Origin: an uncultured Acidimicrobiaceae bacterium | GTDB taxonomy: Bacteria > Actinomycetota > Acidimicrobiia > Spongiisociales > SHLN01 | DNA: 64,000 nucleotides | Reading direction: 5' to 3' | Assembly (NCBI GenBank): GCA_947259275.1 | Contig: CAMYMH010000027.1 | Span: forward strand, 1-64,000 | Notes under the pieces: model-generated | What the model was told of the DNA's origin: nothing | The model's database searches: none | The model's input: the letters and a program-made list of their open reading frames with translations, nothing else | Shown here: positions 36,842-45,918 of the stretch, piece after piece | How the letters are laid out: every line of letters starts with the position of its first letter | How positions within the stretch are numbered: the stretch's first letter is position 1 | Translations under genes and position numbers: made by a program

Positions 36842-37480
36842 ATGACAGTGTTCATGGTTCGTCACGGCGAGGTCGACAATCCGCAGCGCCTGGTATACGC
36901 CGACCTGCCCGGGTTCGGTCTCAGCGACCGCGGCCTTTCGGAGGCCGAGGCGGCCGCGGCATTCTTGGCCCCGCGGGAAGTCGCCGCCATCTACGCCTCA
37001 CCCCTCCAGCGAGCTCAGGAGACCGCGGCGATGATTTCTGCCGCCTGCGGGGTGGAGGTTGTCACCCGGGAGGATCTCACCGAGTGGCACGTAGCCAGGC
37101 GCTGGAAGGGCGTGGCTTGGGAGGATCTACCGACCCGGTTCCCCGGCGAGCTGGAGGCCTATCTGGAGCATCCGACCGACCTCCCGTTTGCCGAGGAATC
37201 CATTGCCCAGCTGGGGGATCGAGTCGCAAATGCGGTCAGCGCGCTGGCAGCGAGCCATCCCGAGGAGCGGTTCGCAGTGGTGAGCCATCAGGACCCCATC
37301 CAGGCGGGACGCCTGACGTTGCGGGGCCTCCCGCTCCAACAGCTCCATTTGAACCGGCCCGGTCACTGCGACGTCCTCACCCTCGAACCAGGGGACCCGT
37401 GGCAGGAGATCGGCCATTGGGTTCCCCACCTCGACGGGCCGGCGCCGCCCGATTGGCCGCCGGTGAGCACGCCGCGCTAG
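36842..37480 (+). CDS. Histidine phosphatase family protein
   Basis: The 212-residue protein has the phosphohistidine motif FMVRHGEVDNPQ at residues 4-15, IYASPLQRAQETAAM near 56-70, EWHVARRWKGV, and VVSHQDPIQAG near 149 with the second catalytic histidine. It could be a phosphoglycerate-mutase-like phosphatase for a small metabolite. It directly follows fabF and may share its transcript. The substrate is unknown. Confidence 0.85.
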   Translation: MTVFMVRHGEVDNPQRLVYADLPGFGLSDRGLSEAEAAAAFLAPREVAAIYASPLQRAQETAAMISAACGVEVVTREDLTEWHVARRWKGVAWEDLPTRFPGELEAYLEHPTDLPFAEESIAQLGDRVANAVSALAASHPEERFAVVSHQDPIQAGRLTLRGLPLQQLHLNRPGHCDVLTLEPGDPWQEIGHWVPHLDGPAPPDWPPVSTPR

Positions 37481-37509
37481 CGGACCAAGCGCCTGTCCGA
37501 TCGCTGCAC

Positions 37510-37515
37510 CATAAT
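37510..37515 (+). promoter_or_regulatory. -10 hexamer CATAAT for a leaderless membrane-protein transcript
   Basis: CATAAT lies 7 bases before the ATG at 37523 and matches TATAAT in five positions. Confidence 0.4.
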
Positions 37516-37522
37516 TCTCGCC

Positions 37523-38272
37523 ATGGGATTCATCGCTGCTTCCTCGGTGCTGCTGGCAGGCAGCCTCTGGGGCCTGCGGCTCATCGCCGCATCCGAGCCG
37601 TTCGCCGACGGTTCCGGAGCCCTGCTTGCCGTCTCGATGGTGATCACCTCGGCCGTTGCCAGCCTCGGGCTCGTGCTGGCCCGCGGACGGTGGGCGCGGC
37701 GGCTGGCGCTGGCCATCCTCGCCACCCAGGTCGGGTTGGCGATGGTGATGGACCTGGACGCCTGGGGTGCTATCACTCTGGCCGTCACCGCGCTGTCGAT
37801 CGGGCTGGTGGCCGGGCCGTGGCTCGACGACTTTCTTCGCCGGCTTCCACCCGCCGAGCCTCTTCCGGCCGGAGCCATGGCGCTGGCTCTTGGCCTGGTG
37901 GTCGGCCCCGGCCTGCTGGCATTGTCGTCGCCGGGCGGCGTTGAGGTCATGCATTGGGCGGCCGGCCTGGCCTCCCTCGTAACCGCCTGGGCATTCACCC
38001 GGGCTCTGCGCTTGGGCCTGTGGAGCGCACGGGTGGCGGTACCCGTCCTGCTGGTTGGTGCGGCCCTGGTCTCGACGCTCCCCGGCATGTTGGTGGCGTT
38101 GGCGATGGCGGTGACCAGCGCGGCCCTGGCCTGGTCCTCGCCGGTGAACCTGGCCGTCACGCCGCTGCTGACCAGGGCGCAAGGCGTCGCCGTCCCACCC
38201 GAGCTGGTGCCGCCCGACTTGCTGGCCGGGGCTGGATACGACGAGCGGGGCAGGCCGGTCGAGCGGCGATAA
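37523..38272 (+). CDS. Polytopic membrane protein of unknown function
   Basis: The 249-residue protein has about seven hydrophobic helices rich in Leu, Ala and Val with short basic loops (ARGRWARRLALA; RALRLGLWSARVA). A charged C-terminal tail (DERGRPVERR) follows. No family signature is recognised. It lies between the histidine phosphatase and a second small membrane protein, which starts 13 bases after its stop. Confidence 0.7.
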   Translation: MGFIAASSVLLAGSLWGLRLIAASEPFADGSGALLAVSMVITSAVASLGLVLARGRWARRLALAILATQVGLAMVMDLDAWGAITLAVTALSIGLVAGPWLDDFLRRLPPAEPLPAGAMALALGLVVGPGLLALSSPGGVEVMHWAAGLASLVTAWAFTRALRLGLWSARVAVPVLLVGAALVSTLPGMLVALAMAVTSAALAWSSPVNLAVTPLLTRAQGVAVPPELVPPDLLAGAGYDERGRPVERR

Positions 38273-38275
38273 CCT
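38270..38275 (+). promoter_or_regulatory. -10 hexamer TAACCT before the small membrane gene at 38286
   Basis: TAACCT lies 10 bases before the ATG at 38286, overlapping the preceding stop codon. It is the weakest of the series. Confidence 0.25.
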
Positions 38276-38285
38276 CAGGCAGCCC

Positions 38286-38576
38286 ATGACAACACCACCG
38301 CCCAATCGTCTCGTACCCAATCCCTGGGTGGCCGTTCCGGTCCTGGTGGCGGCCGCGGTCGGATGGTTCGTGGGGAGTAGCGTTGCCCGGGTGTCATGCC
38401 GGCCCGACAACTGCACCGGTGACGAAGTCCTATGGGGGACGGTGGGAGCCCTGGTGGGGTTTGTCGGAGTTCTGATCGTGTCGGTGCTCGTTGTCCGGTC
38501 GCTCGCCGAATGGGCCGCCCTCTCCAAGGAACAGAAGCAGACGCGCCAAGAAAAGAACCAACCGCCCACCTGTTGA
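38286..38576 (+). CDS. Small two-helix membrane protein of unknown function
   Basis: The 96-residue protein has helices at about residues 15-33 and 50-72. The loop between them holds two cysteines (VSCRPDNCTGDEV) that could pair outside the membrane. The tail is charged (LSKEQKQTRQEKNQPPTC). No family is recognised. The tandem repeat array begins 21 bases after its stop. Confidence 0.6.
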   Translation: MTTPPPNRLVPNPWVAVPVLVAAAVGWFVGSSVARVSCRPDNCTGDEVLWGTVGALVGFVGVLIVSVLVVRSLAEWAALSKEQKQTRQEKNQPPTC

Positions 38577-38596
38577 GGACGCGAACCTTCCCAGGT

Positions 38597-38757
38597 CGAG
38601 TTACGAAGTAACTCGCAAGGAACGCGAAGCGTTCCCGAGGTCGCAAGGAACGCGAAGCGTTCCCGAGGTCGCAAGGAACGCCAAGCGTTCCCGAGGTCGC
38701 AAGGAACGCGAAGCGTTCCCGAGGTCGCAAGGAACGCCAAGCGTTCCCGCGTTCCCG
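38597..38757 (+). repeat. 28-bp tandem repeat array with internal hairpins
   Basis: A leading hairpin CGAGTTAC-gaa-GTAACTCG (38597-38615) is followed by four full 28-bp units (38617-38728) and a fifth, diverging unit to about 38757. Each unit contains GGAACGC-(g/c)aa-GCGTTCC, a perfect 7-bp stem with a 3-base loop, then CGAGGTCGC. Units differ only at one loop base, G or C. Long open frames crossing it are artefacts of the repeat length. Confidence 0.9.
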
Positions 38758-38759
38758 AG

Positions 38760-38765
38760 TACGGT
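38760..38765 (+). promoter_or_regulatory. -10 hexamer TACGGT for a leaderless dinB transcript
   Basis: TACGGT lies 6 bases before the dinB ATG and directly abuts the 28-bp repeat array. No LexA/SOS operator is evident. Confidence 0.4.
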
Positions 38766-38771
38766 GGAGCC

Positions 38772-39956
38772 ATGGCGGAATCCCAGCCCTTTGCTGAGCC
38801 GATCCTTCATGTTGACATGGATGCGTTTTTCGTCGAGGTGGAGCGGCTGGACGATCCCGAGCTGGTCGGTCTTCCCGTGGTGGTGGGTGGAATCGGCACC
38901 CGGGGTGTGGTGGCTGCCGCCAGCTATGAGGTTCGCCGGTACGGTGTTCACTCGGCGATGCCGGTTTCGCAGGCTCGCCGTCTCTGCCCGCATGCCCGGT
39001 TCGTTCCGCCCAATCACCGGCGCTACCGGGAAGTGTCCGAGGCGGTGTTCGGTGTCTTCCGCTCGTTCACCCCACTGGTGGAGGGTCTCTCTGTCGATGA
39101 GGCGTTCCTCGATGTGAGCGGGCTCCGCCTCCACTACCCCAGCTCGTCGCACGTCGGCGAAGACATCCGCAGCACCCTTCGGAGCGAACTGTCCCTGCCT
39201 GCTTCGGTGGGCGTGGCCACCAACAAGTTGCTGGCCAAGTTGGCGTCGGAGCAAGCCAAGCCCAATGGTCTCATCTGCGTCCCCCGCGGGGAGGAGCTGG
39301 CTTTTCTTCATCCGCTCGGGGTCCGGCGCCTGTGGGGGGTGGGTGAGGCTACCTACGCGGCCCTGGAAGCGATCGGCGTTGCCACTATCGGGGAGCTGGC
39401 CGCGATACCCATCGCGACCCTCGAGGGTCGCCTCGGCACTTCACTGGGCCGGCATCTGCACCAGCTGTCCAACGGCCGGGATGATCGGGCGGTCAGCCCG
39501 GACGGTGAAACCAAATCGATCTCGGTCGAGCAGACCTACGAACGCGATCTCAGCTCCCCAGACGTCATCGAATCCGAGATTCTCCGCCAATGCGAGCGGG
39601 TCGGCTCTCGGCTCCGACGCGCCGGACTGGCCGGCCGTACCGTGACCCTCAAGGTCCGGTACCCGGACTTCACGACTGTTACCCGCAGCCATTCATTCGA
39701 CTCGGCGGTCGACGTCTCACACCACCTCTTCCAGGCAGCTCGCGACCTGATGGGGCGCGTCGACCTGGCCCGGCCGGTCCGCTTGCTTGGCGTCGGGGTG
39801 AGTTCGCTCGAGCCGGCCGGAGCCCCGCGCCAACTGGGGCTGGACCGTCCCGCCGCCTGGGACGACGTGACGTCGGCGGTCGACCAGATCCGTTCCCGTT
39901 ATGGAGAGCGTGCGGTGTGGCCGGCCCGGCTGGTTCGGCCCCCCGGGGACAGGTGA
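38772..39956 (+). CDS. dinB: DNA polymerase IV (Y-family translesion polymerase)
   Basis: The 394-residue polymerase has LHVDMDAFFVEVERLDDP at about residues 12-29, AASYEVRRYGVHSAMPVSQA near 50-69, and the catalytic LSVDEAFLDVSG near 107-118. It has a thumb with helix-hairpin-helix (WGVGEATYAALEAIGVAT) and a little-finger domain. It copies past damaged bases. The C-terminus shows no clear beta-clamp-binding peptide of the usual QLxLF kind (RQLGLDRP near 355 is the closest). Confidence 0.93.
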   Translation: MAESQPFAEPILHVDMDAFFVEVERLDDPELVGLPVVVGGIGTRGVVAAASYEVRRYGVHSAMPVSQARRLCPHARFVPPNHRRYREVSEAVFGVFRSFTPLVEGLSVDEAFLDVSGLRLHYPSSSHVGEDIRSTLRSELSLPASVGVATNKLLAKLASEQAKPNGLICVPRGEELAFLHPLGVRRLWGVGEATYAALEAIGVATIGELAAIPIATLEGRLGTSLGRHLHQLSNGRDDRAVSPDGETKSISVEQTYERDLSSPDVIESEILRQCERVGSRLRRAGLAGRTVTLKVRYPDFTTVTRSHSFDSAVDVSHHLFQAARDLMGRVDLARPVRLLGVGVSSLEPAGAPRQLGLDRPAAWDDVTSAVDQIRSRYGERAVWPARLVRPPGDR

Positions 39957-40007
39957 TACTCCAGGAATGTACGAAACACGCCGAGGGTTTCTAGAACCGT
40001 GTACCGG

Positions 40008-40013
40008 TATACT
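40008..40013 (+). promoter_or_regulatory. -10 hexamer TATACT for the DUF3040 gene
   Basis: TATACT matches the -10 consensus in five positions, 38 bases before the GTG at 40052, which has its own GGGGA Shine-Dalgarno sequence. The -35 region is poor. Confidence 0.45.
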
Positions 40014-40051
40014 GCAGCCACCAGCCTGAGTTGGCTCACAGGGGAGTAGTC

Positions 40052-40390
40052 GTGCCGCTCAACGACAAAGAACAGAAGATCCTCGACGAGATCGAGCGCC
40101 AGTTTCTGCAGGACGACCCCAAGCTCGCCAAGGCGGTTCGGACCGCGTCGGCCTCAGATTTGCTGCGCCGTTCTTCCCGGCTGACCATCGGTGGCTTCAT
40201 CATCGGTCTCGCGCTCATGCTGCTCTTCTTCACCAGCAACACGATCGTGGCGATGATCGGGTTTGTCGTGATGGTGGCCTCGGCCTCCGTTTTCGTGGTG
40301 ACCCTCCGGCGCCGGACCATGGGTCCGGGCTCGGCCGGACTCGGACCCGACTCTTGGGTCGAGCGCTTCATCTCCAAGTGGCGGCGCTAG
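40052..40390 (+). CDS. DUF3040 domain membrane protein
   Basis: The 112-residue protein starts with PLNDKEQKILDEIERQFL and DDPKLAKAV, the DUF3040 signature found in actinobacteria near dinB and the division cluster. Two transmembrane helices follow (about 46-64 and 68-86). The role is unknown. The GTG start is chosen over the in-frame TTG at 40031 because AGGGGAG lies just upstream of the GTG. Confidence 0.85.
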   Translation: MPLNDKEQKILDEIERQFLQDDPKLAKAVRTASASDLLRRSSRLTIGGFIIGLALMLLFFTSNTIVAMIGFVVMVASASVFVVTLRRRTMGPGSAGLGPDSWVERFISKWRR

Positions 40391-40489
40391 GTCGCGCGTA
40401 GCTAGAGTGAGGCTCTCGTTTCGGCGAGGCTAAGAGCGAGCGGGCATCGGTCTCTCGCAAGGATTTTCGGGCACACGCGGAGGGTTGGG

Positions 40490-40975
40490 TTGGAAGGATT
40501 CACGGCGCAGCAAGCCATCAAGTTGACCGGCTGTACCGCCCACCAACTCAGGTATTGGGACCGGGTCAATCTGGTGGTCCCTTCGCTGCAGACCACCGGC
40601 GGTCGCCCCGGCAAGCGGAGGCTGTATTCGTTCCGGGACGTGGTGGCGCTCCGAGTGGTCAAGAGCCTGTTAGACAACGGGATGTCGCTCCAGCGAGTCA
40701 GGCGGGCCTGGAACTACCTTCGGCGTACCGCCAACATGGACAAACACCTGTCGGAGGTGACCCTCGTCACCGATGGCGCCACCATCTACTCGGTCGACGA
40801 TGAGTCCCTGCTCGATGCCCTGCGCGAGGGTCAGATGGCGTTCTTCGGAGCGATCGACAAGATCGCCCGCTCGGTCGCCGAGGACGTAACTCGCTTCGAG
40901 CTAGACCGCGAGAAGTTCCTCGAGACGCTGCGCGAGGTCGAGGACGACATCATGCAGGAAGCCAGCGGAAACTAG
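40490..40975 (+). CDS. MerR-family transcriptional regulator
   Basis: The 161-residue protein has a winged-helix MerR head (FTAQQAIKLTGCTAHQLRYW, then GGRPGKRRLYSFRDVVALR) and a recognition wing, and the NGMSLQRVRRAWNYLRR segment of the first linking helix. A C-terminal region of about 80 residues follows, longer than a simple MerR dimer helix, with no cysteines for metal sensing. It starts with TTG after GGAGGG. Its targets are unknown. Confidence 0.88.
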   Translation: MEGFTAQQAIKLTGCTAHQLRYWDRVNLVVPSLQTTGGRPGKRRLYSFRDVVALRVVKSLLDNGMSLQRVRRAWNYLRRTANMDKHLSEVTLVTDGATIYSVDDESLLDALREGQMAFFGAIDKIARSVAEDVTRFELDREKFLETLREVEDDIMQEASGN

Positions 40976-41096
40976 CGGGCCCACCGCGAGCCGCCCACCG
41001 ACAACCGTACGTGGCCGCAAGCTCTGAAGCAGGTTGGAGACATCTGCGATAGAGCCATTTCGTATGTTTCCTACCCGCAGCACGGAAGGATGCGTG

Positions 41097-41294
41097 ATGG
41101 AGAACTCGCAACCGACGACCCCTTTCCGCGGATTGGCCGCCCAAAACGCACCGGCCACCTCACCGAATGTTCCGAAAGCCGCGGCCATGTGGGGTCTCAT
41201 GCCCGGCCAGGTATGGCCCGCCCAGGAGCCCGGTCGGAGAGCCCCGAAGCGCCGGAGGTCCCGCGTTGGTCGTGCCCTGCGTAAGGAGCGATAG
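41097..41294 (+). CDS. Small hypothetical protein with basic tail
   Basis: A 65-residue frame (start MENSQPTTPFRGLAAQ, end RRSRVGRALRKER) has GGAAGGA six bases before its ATG. It lies in an otherwise gene-free 350-base gap (40976-41328). The C-terminal third is strongly Arg-rich; no family is recognised. It could be chance, since antisense frames overlap it. Confidence 0.3.
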   Translation: MENSQPTTPFRGLAAQNAPATSPNVPKAAAMWGLMPGQVWPAQEPGRRAPKRRRSRVGRALRKER

Positions 41295-41328
41295 CGATTC
41301 TGGCCGGTGGACGGTTGGCGATGGGCGG

Positions 41329-43722
41329 TCAGGCCCGCCGGCTTCGCTTGATCCAATCGGGCAGGAGCGATCGCAGTCGATAGGTTCGACGGAGCCTTTG
41401 CCATAGTGATTCGCGCGACCGCAACCTTCGCTCGGTGTCGGCGAGACTGGTGGTAGCCATCTGGCGAGACTCGGCACGCAGCTGGCGACTCGGCCCATAG
41501 ATCGACTCACTGTATACGTTGGCGAGGGGGTAGAGCGCGGCATCGTTGGCGGCCGCCACCTCGTTAGGAGTGTCGGCGCGGTTGAGGCCGATGCCCGAGT
41601 CGATCAGGCGGTCGACGATTTCCGCCCATGCCGCCGCCACGTCACCGTCCTCGAGCCGCCGCAAGCGGCGTCGACGTCTTCGACGCTTGATGGCCGGCAC
41701 GATCCCCAGCCCCAGGACGGCGATCACGCCCCACACGGCTGCTCCCGTAGCCCAGCTCGGGAGCGAGAAGCCGCCGCCGTCGGTCGGATCCGAGGTACCG
41801 GTGCCGGCGAAGGGGCTGAGGTCATCGAGGTTGGGATTGACCACCGGGGGGCCACCGGTTCCACTCCCACCGGCGGCGGCGCGGGCGGCCGCCTCGATTT
41901 GGTCGAAGTAGCGGCCCAGGTCGCGCGACGTCAGGCCGGTCCGCTCGAAGGTGGTCGGATTGACCCCGTCACCCCTCGGGGTGGGGTCAAACCGAACCCA
42001 TCCCTGGGCCGGCAGCCAGACCTCAACCCAGGCATGGGCATTGCGGTCTCGAACCAGGATCGAGCCGTCGGGCTGAGTGGTCCCGGGCGTGAAACCGAGC
42101 ACGGTGCGGGTCGGGATGTTGAGGATGCGTGCCAGCACGCCCATCGAGGCCGAGAACTGCTCGCAGTAGCCAATGTGGTAGCCGGGCACGGTGTCATCGA
42201 GCAGCCAGGTGGCGAGGTCACTGTCTCGCTCGTTGGGAGCCACGTTGATCGAATAGCGGAACTGCTGCGGGTCCCGAAAATAGTGCTCGAGGGCGAGCGC
42301 CTTCTCGTAGTCGGTCTCGAGGCCGAAGGTGAGGTCGAGGGCGAGGCGCCGCAGCCCACCGGTTGGATCGATCCCGCCCGGCAGCTGGAGATACCGCTCC
42401 AGGTCGGGAGGCGTGTCGCCCGGATCCGCCGGCGTCGGTAACGGCGGGAATCGACCCTCGTCGGCAGCCGCCGCGAACAGGGGAGAGAGTGCCGTCCCGG
42501 TGGCGTCGGCCGCCAGGACGCCGGCGTCCACCACTGGAATGAGGGATTGGACGCGATAAGTCATGCCGAGACTGGTGAGGCCGTCGATGTGGAGCGACCC
42601 GTCGACCGGATCGACCCGGGTGGTCTTGGCCACCAGCCGCTTCTCTGAGAACAACTCGATGGGTGAATAGGCGGCAGGCAAAACGTCCTCAGCCAGCCGC
42701 TGGATGACAATGTCCTGGGTCACGGCGACCGTCTCACCCCGGTAGGCGAAGCCGTCGTCCTCCCAGCCCGTCTCGTCCAGGTCCTCGCGATCGCCACGCG
42801 ACGCATACCAATTCGTGCCGTTGAACGAGTCCATCGTCAGCAAGCGCCAGTAGATCTGATTGCTGGGGAGATCTCCGGTCAATCTGGCCGAAAACACCGG
42901 CACGTCCGAGTTGTTGACCAGACGGCGCTGAACGTCGATAAACGGGTTGTACGACACGCTGCCGACCCCCCCGCCGATGCCCGACCGGTTGGTCCAATCG
43001 AGCACTCCGGTTGCGGGGACCGCTTCCGCGTTGACGGCCTGGCGGGTGGCGAACACCGAAACCGCGGTAACGGAGACGACGGCCAGCACCGGGACGGCAA
43101 AGGCTTTCACCCGGGCAGCCTGGCGTCCATGTCCGGCGTGACCACCGCCCGCCCGCTGATCGCCGGCGACGCTGGCCAGCCCACCCCCGACCAGCAGCAG
43201 CAGCACCGTAGTCCACACCATGCTGGTGCTCTGCCGGTCGATGACCGCCAGCTGCAGGTAAAACACGACCGGTGGAACGACGCCCAGGTAGGGCGCGTTG
43301 TTCATCAGGCCCCAGGCGGCGAGAGCCGACAGCGCCCAGACCATCAGCGCCGCCAGGGCCACGATCCCCGCCAGAGGGGTCACCGGTGGGGAAGAGAACC
43401 GGAAGACGGTCAGGGCGTCTGAGATTTCGGTGACGATGTCGCCGGCAATCCCGATGGGAGGCACCGCCCGGTCGGACAGCTCGCCACCGACATACAGGAA
43501 CGCGAACAGGCCGAACAGGAGCAGGTGCGCCGCCAGCAAGGTCACCGTCCCGAAGCGTGCCTTGAGCCCCGCCCAGGTGATAACCGCCCCCAACGCGGCC
43601 GCCGCCAGGACGACCAATTGCCACGGGAGTGCTCCGTCGGTCGGCAGGAACAGCCGGGTGAGCCTGAGGATGACCAGCCCGAGCAGCGCCGCGCTGGCTA
43701 CCCAGGTGAGGCGGAAGACCAT
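41329..43722 (-). CDS. TgpA-like transglutaminase-domain membrane protein
   Basis: The 797-residue protein has about six N-terminal helices (DUF3488 part), an extracytoplasmic region, and a transglutaminase core with the triad in GYCEQFSASMGVLARILN (Cys about 520), NAHAWVEVWLP (His about 564) and RFDPTPRG (Asp about 577). One more helix near residue 675 and a cytosolic DUF4129-like tail follow. It forms a cluster with DUF58 and MoxR genes on the same strand, the order found widely in actinobacteria. The substrate is unknown. Confidence 0.9.
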   Translation of the reverse strand: MVFRLTWVASAALLGLVILRLTRLFLPTDGALPWQLVVLAAAALGAVITWAGLKARFGTVTLLAAHLLLFGLFAFLYVGGELSDRAVPPIGIAGDIVTEISDALTVFRFSSPPVTPLAGIVALAALMVWALSALAAWGLMNNAPYLGVVPPVVFYLQLAVIDRQSTSMVWTTVLLLLVGGGLASVAGDQRAGGGHAGHGRQAARVKAFAVPVLAVVSVTAVSVFATRQAVNAEAVPATGVLDWTNRSGIGGGVGSVSYNPFIDVQRRLVNNSDVPVFSARLTGDLPSNQIYWRLLTMDSFNGTNWYASRGDREDLDETGWEDDGFAYRGETVAVTQDIVIQRLAEDVLPAAYSPIELFSEKRLVAKTTRVDPVDGSLHIDGLTSLGMTYRVQSLIPVVDAGVLAADATGTALSPLFAAAADEGRFPPLPTPADPGDTPPDLERYLQLPGGIDPTGGLRRLALDLTFGLETDYEKALALEHYFRDPQQFRYSINVAPNERDSDLATWLLDDTVPGYHIGYCEQFSASMGVLARILNIPTRTVLGFTPGTTQPDGSILVRDRNAHAWVEVWLPAQGWVRFDPTPRGDGVNPTTFERTGLTSRDLGRYFDQIEAAARAAAGGSGTGGPPVVNPNLDDLSPFAGTGTSDPTDGGGFSLPSWATGAAVWGVIAVLGLGIVPAIKRRRRRRRLRRLEDGDVAAAWAEIVDRLIDSGIGLNRADTPNEVAAANDAALYPLANVYSESIYGPSRQLRAESRQMATTSLADTERRLRSRESLWQRLRRTYRLRSLLPDWIKRSRRA

Positions 43723-44876
43723 CGTCCTGCTCCAATCGCTTCGCTCCAGGCACCCGCCCAGCTGTCGTTCAGGCCGACCACCGATGCGGCGGCACCACCG
43801 AGCTTGAACGGGACCAGGAAGTCGGGTTCCTCGTCTGCCACCACCATAAGCACGGTCTTGCTGTAATCGCGCCCGAGTGTCTCGAATACGGCCAAGTTCT
43901 CATCATCAAGCCGGCCGGTTATCAAGACGAGGGCGCCGCCGGCGTGACCGTGCCGGCGCATCCGGAGAGCCGCATGACGAAGGTCGAGCGCTTCGATCGG
44001 CTGGACGGCAGCCAGTTTCTCCATGGCCAGCTCGTAGGGGGCAGGCCCGGGCGGCCGAACGGTGTCGCCCACCCAGAGCTGGGGCAAGTAGCCGCCGCCG
44101 TAGAAGTGATGCAGCACCGAGGCGGTGCCCTTGACGGCATGTTCGAAGCTCTCCGGCGTGTGGGTGGCGGACCTGGAATCGAGCAGGACCAGGGCCCGCG
44201 ACTGCCAGGGGATCTCGAGCTGACGGATCATGAGCTCGTCCCGCTTGGCCGATGACGGCCAGTGCACTCGCCGGAGGTCGTCGCCCTGGCGGTACTCGCG
44301 GAGGGTGAAGAAGTCGTCCCCCCCGCTGGGCGCGTACGACGGGTGCGCCGACTGTACAGACGGGTCGTGGCCCCGGGTGGTGGGAAACCCGCTGAGAACT
44401 TCAATGGCGGGGTACACCACCAGCCGGTCGACGCCGCCGGTGGTGGTCCTGACGGCCGCCAGGTCGAGTGGATCCGAGATGATGAGGTCGGCAGGGCCGA
44501 TCTGATAGACGCCGCGCGGACGACACACGATCTCATAGTGGGCCGAGACGGTGGTGTTGCGACCGGCCCGCGAGGTGGCAAACCGGGCTCGCCCCAGTTT
44601 GGACACTTCATCCTCGATGATCAGCGGCCGCAGAGGACGGCGAGCGAATATGCGGATCTCGACCCGAGCGCGATCGCCCTCGTGCAGGTGGCGGGGCGTG
44701 ATATGGCGGGTGAGTTTGGCGTCGGGACGCGACCGCCGGACGATCAACGCGCCGGCGATGACCGACCCGAGCAGAAAGATCCCGCCCGCAAACAGCTCGG
44801 CCTCACCGAAGCCGACGAAGAGCAACACGAGCGCGGCGGCGGCGCCGAGAGCCGCCCACCCGCGGGTCGTGATCAT
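43698..44876 (-). CDS. DUF58 domain protein
   Basis: The 392-residue protein has two N-terminal membrane helices and a DUF58 domain whose signature FFTLREYRQGDDLRRVHWPSSAKRDELMIRQ spans about residues 192-222. A von Willebrand A-like C-terminal region (VLLDSRSATH, LVLITGRLDDEN) follows. Such proteins work with MoxR ATPases in assembling or activating envelope complexes. It overlaps the MoxR gene and the TgpA gene, so all three are translated in coupled fashion. Confidence 0.88.
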   Translation of the reverse strand: MITTRGWAALGAAAALVLLFVGFGEAELFAGGIFLLGSVIAGALIVRRSRPDAKLTRHITPRHLHEGDRARVEIRIFARRPLRPLIIEDEVSKLGRARFATSRAGRNTTVSAHYEIVCRPRGVYQIGPADLIISDPLDLAAVRTTTGGVDRLVVYPAIEVLSGFPTTRGHDPSVQSAHPSYAPSGGDDFFTLREYRQGDDLRRVHWPSSAKRDELMIRQLEIPWQSRALVLLDSRSATHTPESFEHAVKGTASVLHHFYGGGYLPQLWVGDTVRPPGPAPYELAMEKLAAVQPIEALDLRHAALRMRRHGHAGGALVLITGRLDDENLAVFETLGRDYSKTVLMVVADEEPDFLVPFKLGGAAASVVGLNDSWAGAWSEAIGAGRWSSASPG

Positions 44877-45850
44877 CGAACGTCTGTCGTCCCAGGGACA
44901 GGGATGGTCGAGGTGATGCGGTCGAGCACTTCGATCACAGAGGCGGCCCGCATCTGCGCCTCGGGACGCAAGATGACCCGGTGGCTCAAGGTGGGGACCA
45001 TGAGCGCCTTCACGTCGTCCGGGGTCACGTAGGCCCGGCCGGTGGCCGCGGCACGGACCCGAGCGGACCGCTGGAGATAGAGCGTGGCGCGGGGTGAGGC
45101 GCCGAGCAGCAAGTCGGGGTCGGAGCGGGTGGCCTCGGCCAGATCTACCAGATAACCCTTGAGCTCGGGCGCCACGTGAACCGCCGAGGCCTGGCGCATC
45201 ATCTCGACCACTTCTTTGGCCTCGAGCACCGGCTCGATGTCCTCGAACACCGAATGATCTCCGTGAGCATCGAGCATCTCGAGCTCCTTGCCGCGGGCGG
45301 GGTAACCGAGCGTCACCCGGGTCATGAACCGATCCAGCTGCGCCTCCGGCAGCGGATAGGTGCCCTCGTGCTCGATCGGATTCTGGGTGGCGATCACCAT
45401 GAAAGGAGGTTCGAGCGGCCGGGTAATCCCGTCGACGGTGACCTGGCGTTCCTCCATCGCTTCCAGTAGTGCCGCCTGGGTCTTGGGACTGGCACGATTG
45501 ATCTCATCACCCAGCACGATGTTGGAAAACACCGGCCCGCGCCGGAACACGAACTTGCCTCGCTCCCGATCCCATACCGAGACACCCGTGAGGTCGGAAG
45601 GCAGCAGGTCGGGAGTGAATTGAATCCTGTGAAAAGAGCAGTCGATGGAACGAGCCAGCGACTTCGCCAGCAATGTCTTGCCCACTCCGGGGACGTCCTC
45701 GACCAGGCAGTGCCCGCCGGCAACCAGCGTCTGGACCACCAGCCGGATCTCATCGTGTTTGCCTTGAATGACCCGTTCGATGTTGGCCACGACCGCGTCG
45801 AACCGCTCTACGAACCAATCCGTGCCGGACTCCACTGGCTCCGCTGTCAA
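44873..45850 (-). CDS. MoxR-family AAA ATPase
   Basis: The 325-residue AAA+ protein has Walker A in EDVPGVGKTLLAKSLA (about 51-66), Walker B NIVLGDEINRASPKTQ near 109-124, sensor FMVIATQNPIEHEGTYPLPEAQ in two parts near 148-170, and the Arg-finger helix region. MoxR ATPases act as chaperones on DUF58/vWA partners. The TTG start has AGGAGA six bases upstream; a GTG at codon six is an alternative. It opens the three-gene cluster. Confidence 0.9.
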   Translation of the reverse strand: MTAEPVESGTDWFVERFDAVVANIERVIQGKHDEIRLVVQTLVAGGHCLVEDVPGVGKTLLAKSLARSIDCSFHRIQFTPDLLPSDLTGVSVWDRERGKFVFRRGPVFSNIVLGDEINRASPKTQAALLEAMEERQVTVDGITRPLEPPFMVIATQNPIEHEGTYPLPEAQLDRFMTRVTLGYPARGKELEMLDAHGDHSVFEDIEPVLEAKEVVEMMRQASAVHVAPELKGYLVDLAEATRSDPDLLLGASPRATLYLQRSARVRAAATGRAYVTPDDVKALMVPTLSHRVILRPEAQMRAASVIEVLDRITSTIPVPGTTDVR

Positions 45851-45918
45851 GGAGGTCTCCTCAGGGATGATGGGATAAACAGCCTATCAGGGGTTCCAAC
45901 ATTAGAGTCAGGTACCCG

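Noticed and set aside
38617-38757. CRISPR array
   Set aside because: Units are contiguous 28-bp repeats with no spacers, and there are no cas genes in the window.
37127-38773. A 548-codon minus-strand frame across the histidine phosphatase, membrane genes and the tandem repeat
   Set aside because: It overlaps four plus-strand genes and its N-terminus is only the translated 28-bp repeat (repeats of 28 bp drift frame without stops).
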